Shown here piece by piece: positions 6,138-6,806 of a stretch of 6,806 nt of DNA (the first letter of the stretch is position 1; every line of letters starts with the position of its first letter). The notes beneath the pieces are model-generated. The model ran no database searches. It saw only the letters and a program-made list of their open reading frames with translations, and had not been told where the DNA came from. The translations under genes and the position numbers were made by a program. The stretch is from NCBI GenBank assembly GCA_937896105.1, contig CALBKR010000123.1, positions 1-6,806 on the forward strand, in the 5' to 3' direction. This DNA is from an uncultured Bacteroidales bacterium. Lineage in GTDB: Bacteria; Bacteroidota; Bacteroidia; Bacteroidales; Bacteroidaceae.

Positions 6138-6186
6138 CCAGGATTACGTGAAAGCCCTGTTGGCGCTGTTTGCCCAGCGTAGCTGA
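6079..6186 (+). other. Out-of-frame C-terminal tail of the DUF58 gene
   Basis: From about 6079 the frame one base forward of the DUF58 frame reads DTLKTTLQKSRVDSVSVRT then DQDYVKALLALFAQRS and a TGA at 6184-6186. This is what a DUF58 protein of this type should end with. The same frame is open from 5995, but upstream of about 6075 it does not resemble DUF58, so it is not a separate gene. Restoring one reading frame needs a net gain of two bases or loss of one near AACAGGCGACACG; loss of one CG from a CGCG run is one simple way to explain it. Confidence 0.8.
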
Positions 6187-6207
6187 TTCACTTAAGCATT
6201 AATTGAA

Positions 6208-6806
6208 ATGAAAAGAACAATATCATACATAGTAGCGGCTCTTCTTGCCTTTGCCGTATCACCGGCAATGTCGCAGAATGTCCTCTTCAATGCCTATTTC
6301 GATTCGTTGCATATCGACACGAAGGAGATACGCATCGGTGAGCAGGTCAAGCTGACACTTGAGTTGAGTGTCGACAGCGGTTACACCGTGGAGATGCCTA
6401 CACTCGAAAACGCCGTTGCCGGTGGAGTAGAGGTGCTTGGCAACAGGCAATACAGGACAAGCGACGGCAAAGGACGCGATATCTACAAGGGCGAGTACAC
6501 CATAACATCGTTTGTCGATGCGCCGCAGCAGCTTCCGCCGGTGTTTGCCAAGGTGAACGGCGACCCCTATTACACCAACACTACCAACTTGATAGTCAAC
6601 ACTGTGCCCATTGACACAACCGACCTCAAGAATATCAAAGGCTTGCGCCCGGTATGGGATGTAAGACTGACCTGGGAGGAGTATCGCGACACTGTATACC
6701 TCTCATTCCTGCTTGTCGTGTTATTGGCTTTGTTGGCTTGGATTGTTTTCAGATACATAAAAAACAAGCCTATAATACGTATAGTAAGGAGCAAGCCGCG
6801 CAAGCC
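6208..6806 (+). CDS. Bat-locus exported protein with membrane helix, 5' part
   Basis: The frame opens at ATG 6208 and runs off the right edge: 199 codons, no stop. Residues 1-22 form a signal peptide (MKRTISYIVAALLAFAVSPAMS, likely cut before Q23). An ectodomain of about 140 residues follows, starting with VLFNAYFDSLHIDTKEIRIGEQVKLTLEL. Its GEQV and YTITSFVDAPQQLPPV segments resemble the beta-sandwich repeats of BatD-type oxygen-tolerance proteins. A single membrane helix lies at about 164-181 (YLSFLLVVLLALLAWIVF), then a basic stretch (FRYIKNKPIIRIVRSKPRK) starting a cytoplasmic part. The family is not certain: it fits the short BatD-like or DUF4381-like protein usually found between DUF58 and BatA in Bacteroidetes. 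By position it is the third gene of the MoxR-DUF58 operon, 21 bases after the end of the DUF58 tail frame. There is no Shine-Dalgarno site. Confidence 0.82.
   Translation, partial: MKRTISYIVAALLAFAVSPAMSQNVLFNAYFDSLHIDTKEIRIGEQVKLTLELSVDSGYTVEMPTLENAVAGGVEVLGNRQYRTSDGKGRDIYKGEYTITSFVDAPQQLPPVFAKVNGDPYYTNTTNLIVNTVPIDTTDLKNIKGLRPVWDVRLTWEEYRDTVYLSFLLVVLLALLAWIVFRYIKNKPIIRIVRSKPRK

Noticed and set aside
5995..6186. A separate small gene overlapping the end of the DUF58 gene
   Set aside because: Only the part after about 6079 looks like protein, and it is the expected DUF58 C-terminus. It is better explained by a frameshift.

Overview
The window looks like ordinary chromosome from a member of the Bacteroidales. 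The evidence is the protein signatures (a RimO with the ELTFYGVDLY motif, a 90-residue HU of the Bacteroides type, a MoxR/DUF58 pair leading into a Bat-type locus), A-rich leaders that mostly lack Shine-Dalgarno sequences, and a -7 element matching the Bacteroidetes consensus TAnnTTTG. The genus cannot be fixed from the sequence. All genes are on the + strand. No tRNA, rRNA, insertion sequence or CRISPR array is visible, and no gene-free stretch exceeds about 130 bases.

Left block (1-4190): the 3' end of lepA (translation factor EF4), then four closely spaced genes: ftsY (SRP receptor), rimO (ribosomal protein S12 methylthiotransferase), a small HU-family nucleoid protein, and a second HU-family gene. 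Gaps between these four are 3, 15 and 17 bases, so they probably share a transcript. The last gene is the most unusual in the window. Its 442-residue product joins an N-terminal HU/IHF fold to an acidic linker, one membrane-spanning helix with a basic flank on the HU side, a second long Glu/Ala/Val/Pro-rich linker, and a C-terminal LysM peptidoglycan-binding domain. The predicted topology puts the HU domain in the cytoplasm and LysM in the periplasm, so it could physically link chromosome, inner membrane and cell wall.

Spacer (4191-4319): the only substantial intergenic region. It has five copies of GTTAA in both orientations, forming small inverted repeats, then a run of eight T, a TACTTTTG -7 element and an A-rich leader. 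It ends one transcription unit and starts the next.

Right block (4320-6806): a MoxR-family AAA+ ATPase, a DUF58 (vWA-like) protein, and the 5' part of a secreted or membrane protein with a signal peptide, an ectodomain and a C-terminal membrane helix. This is the usual start of the Bacteroidetes Bat (aerotolerance) locus; batA, batB and the rest would be expected beyond the right edge. The DUF58 gene seems to carry a frameshift near 6075-6080: its normal C-terminal tail is intact in the next frame (6079-6186), while the annotated frame ends early at 6137 with an unrelated tail.
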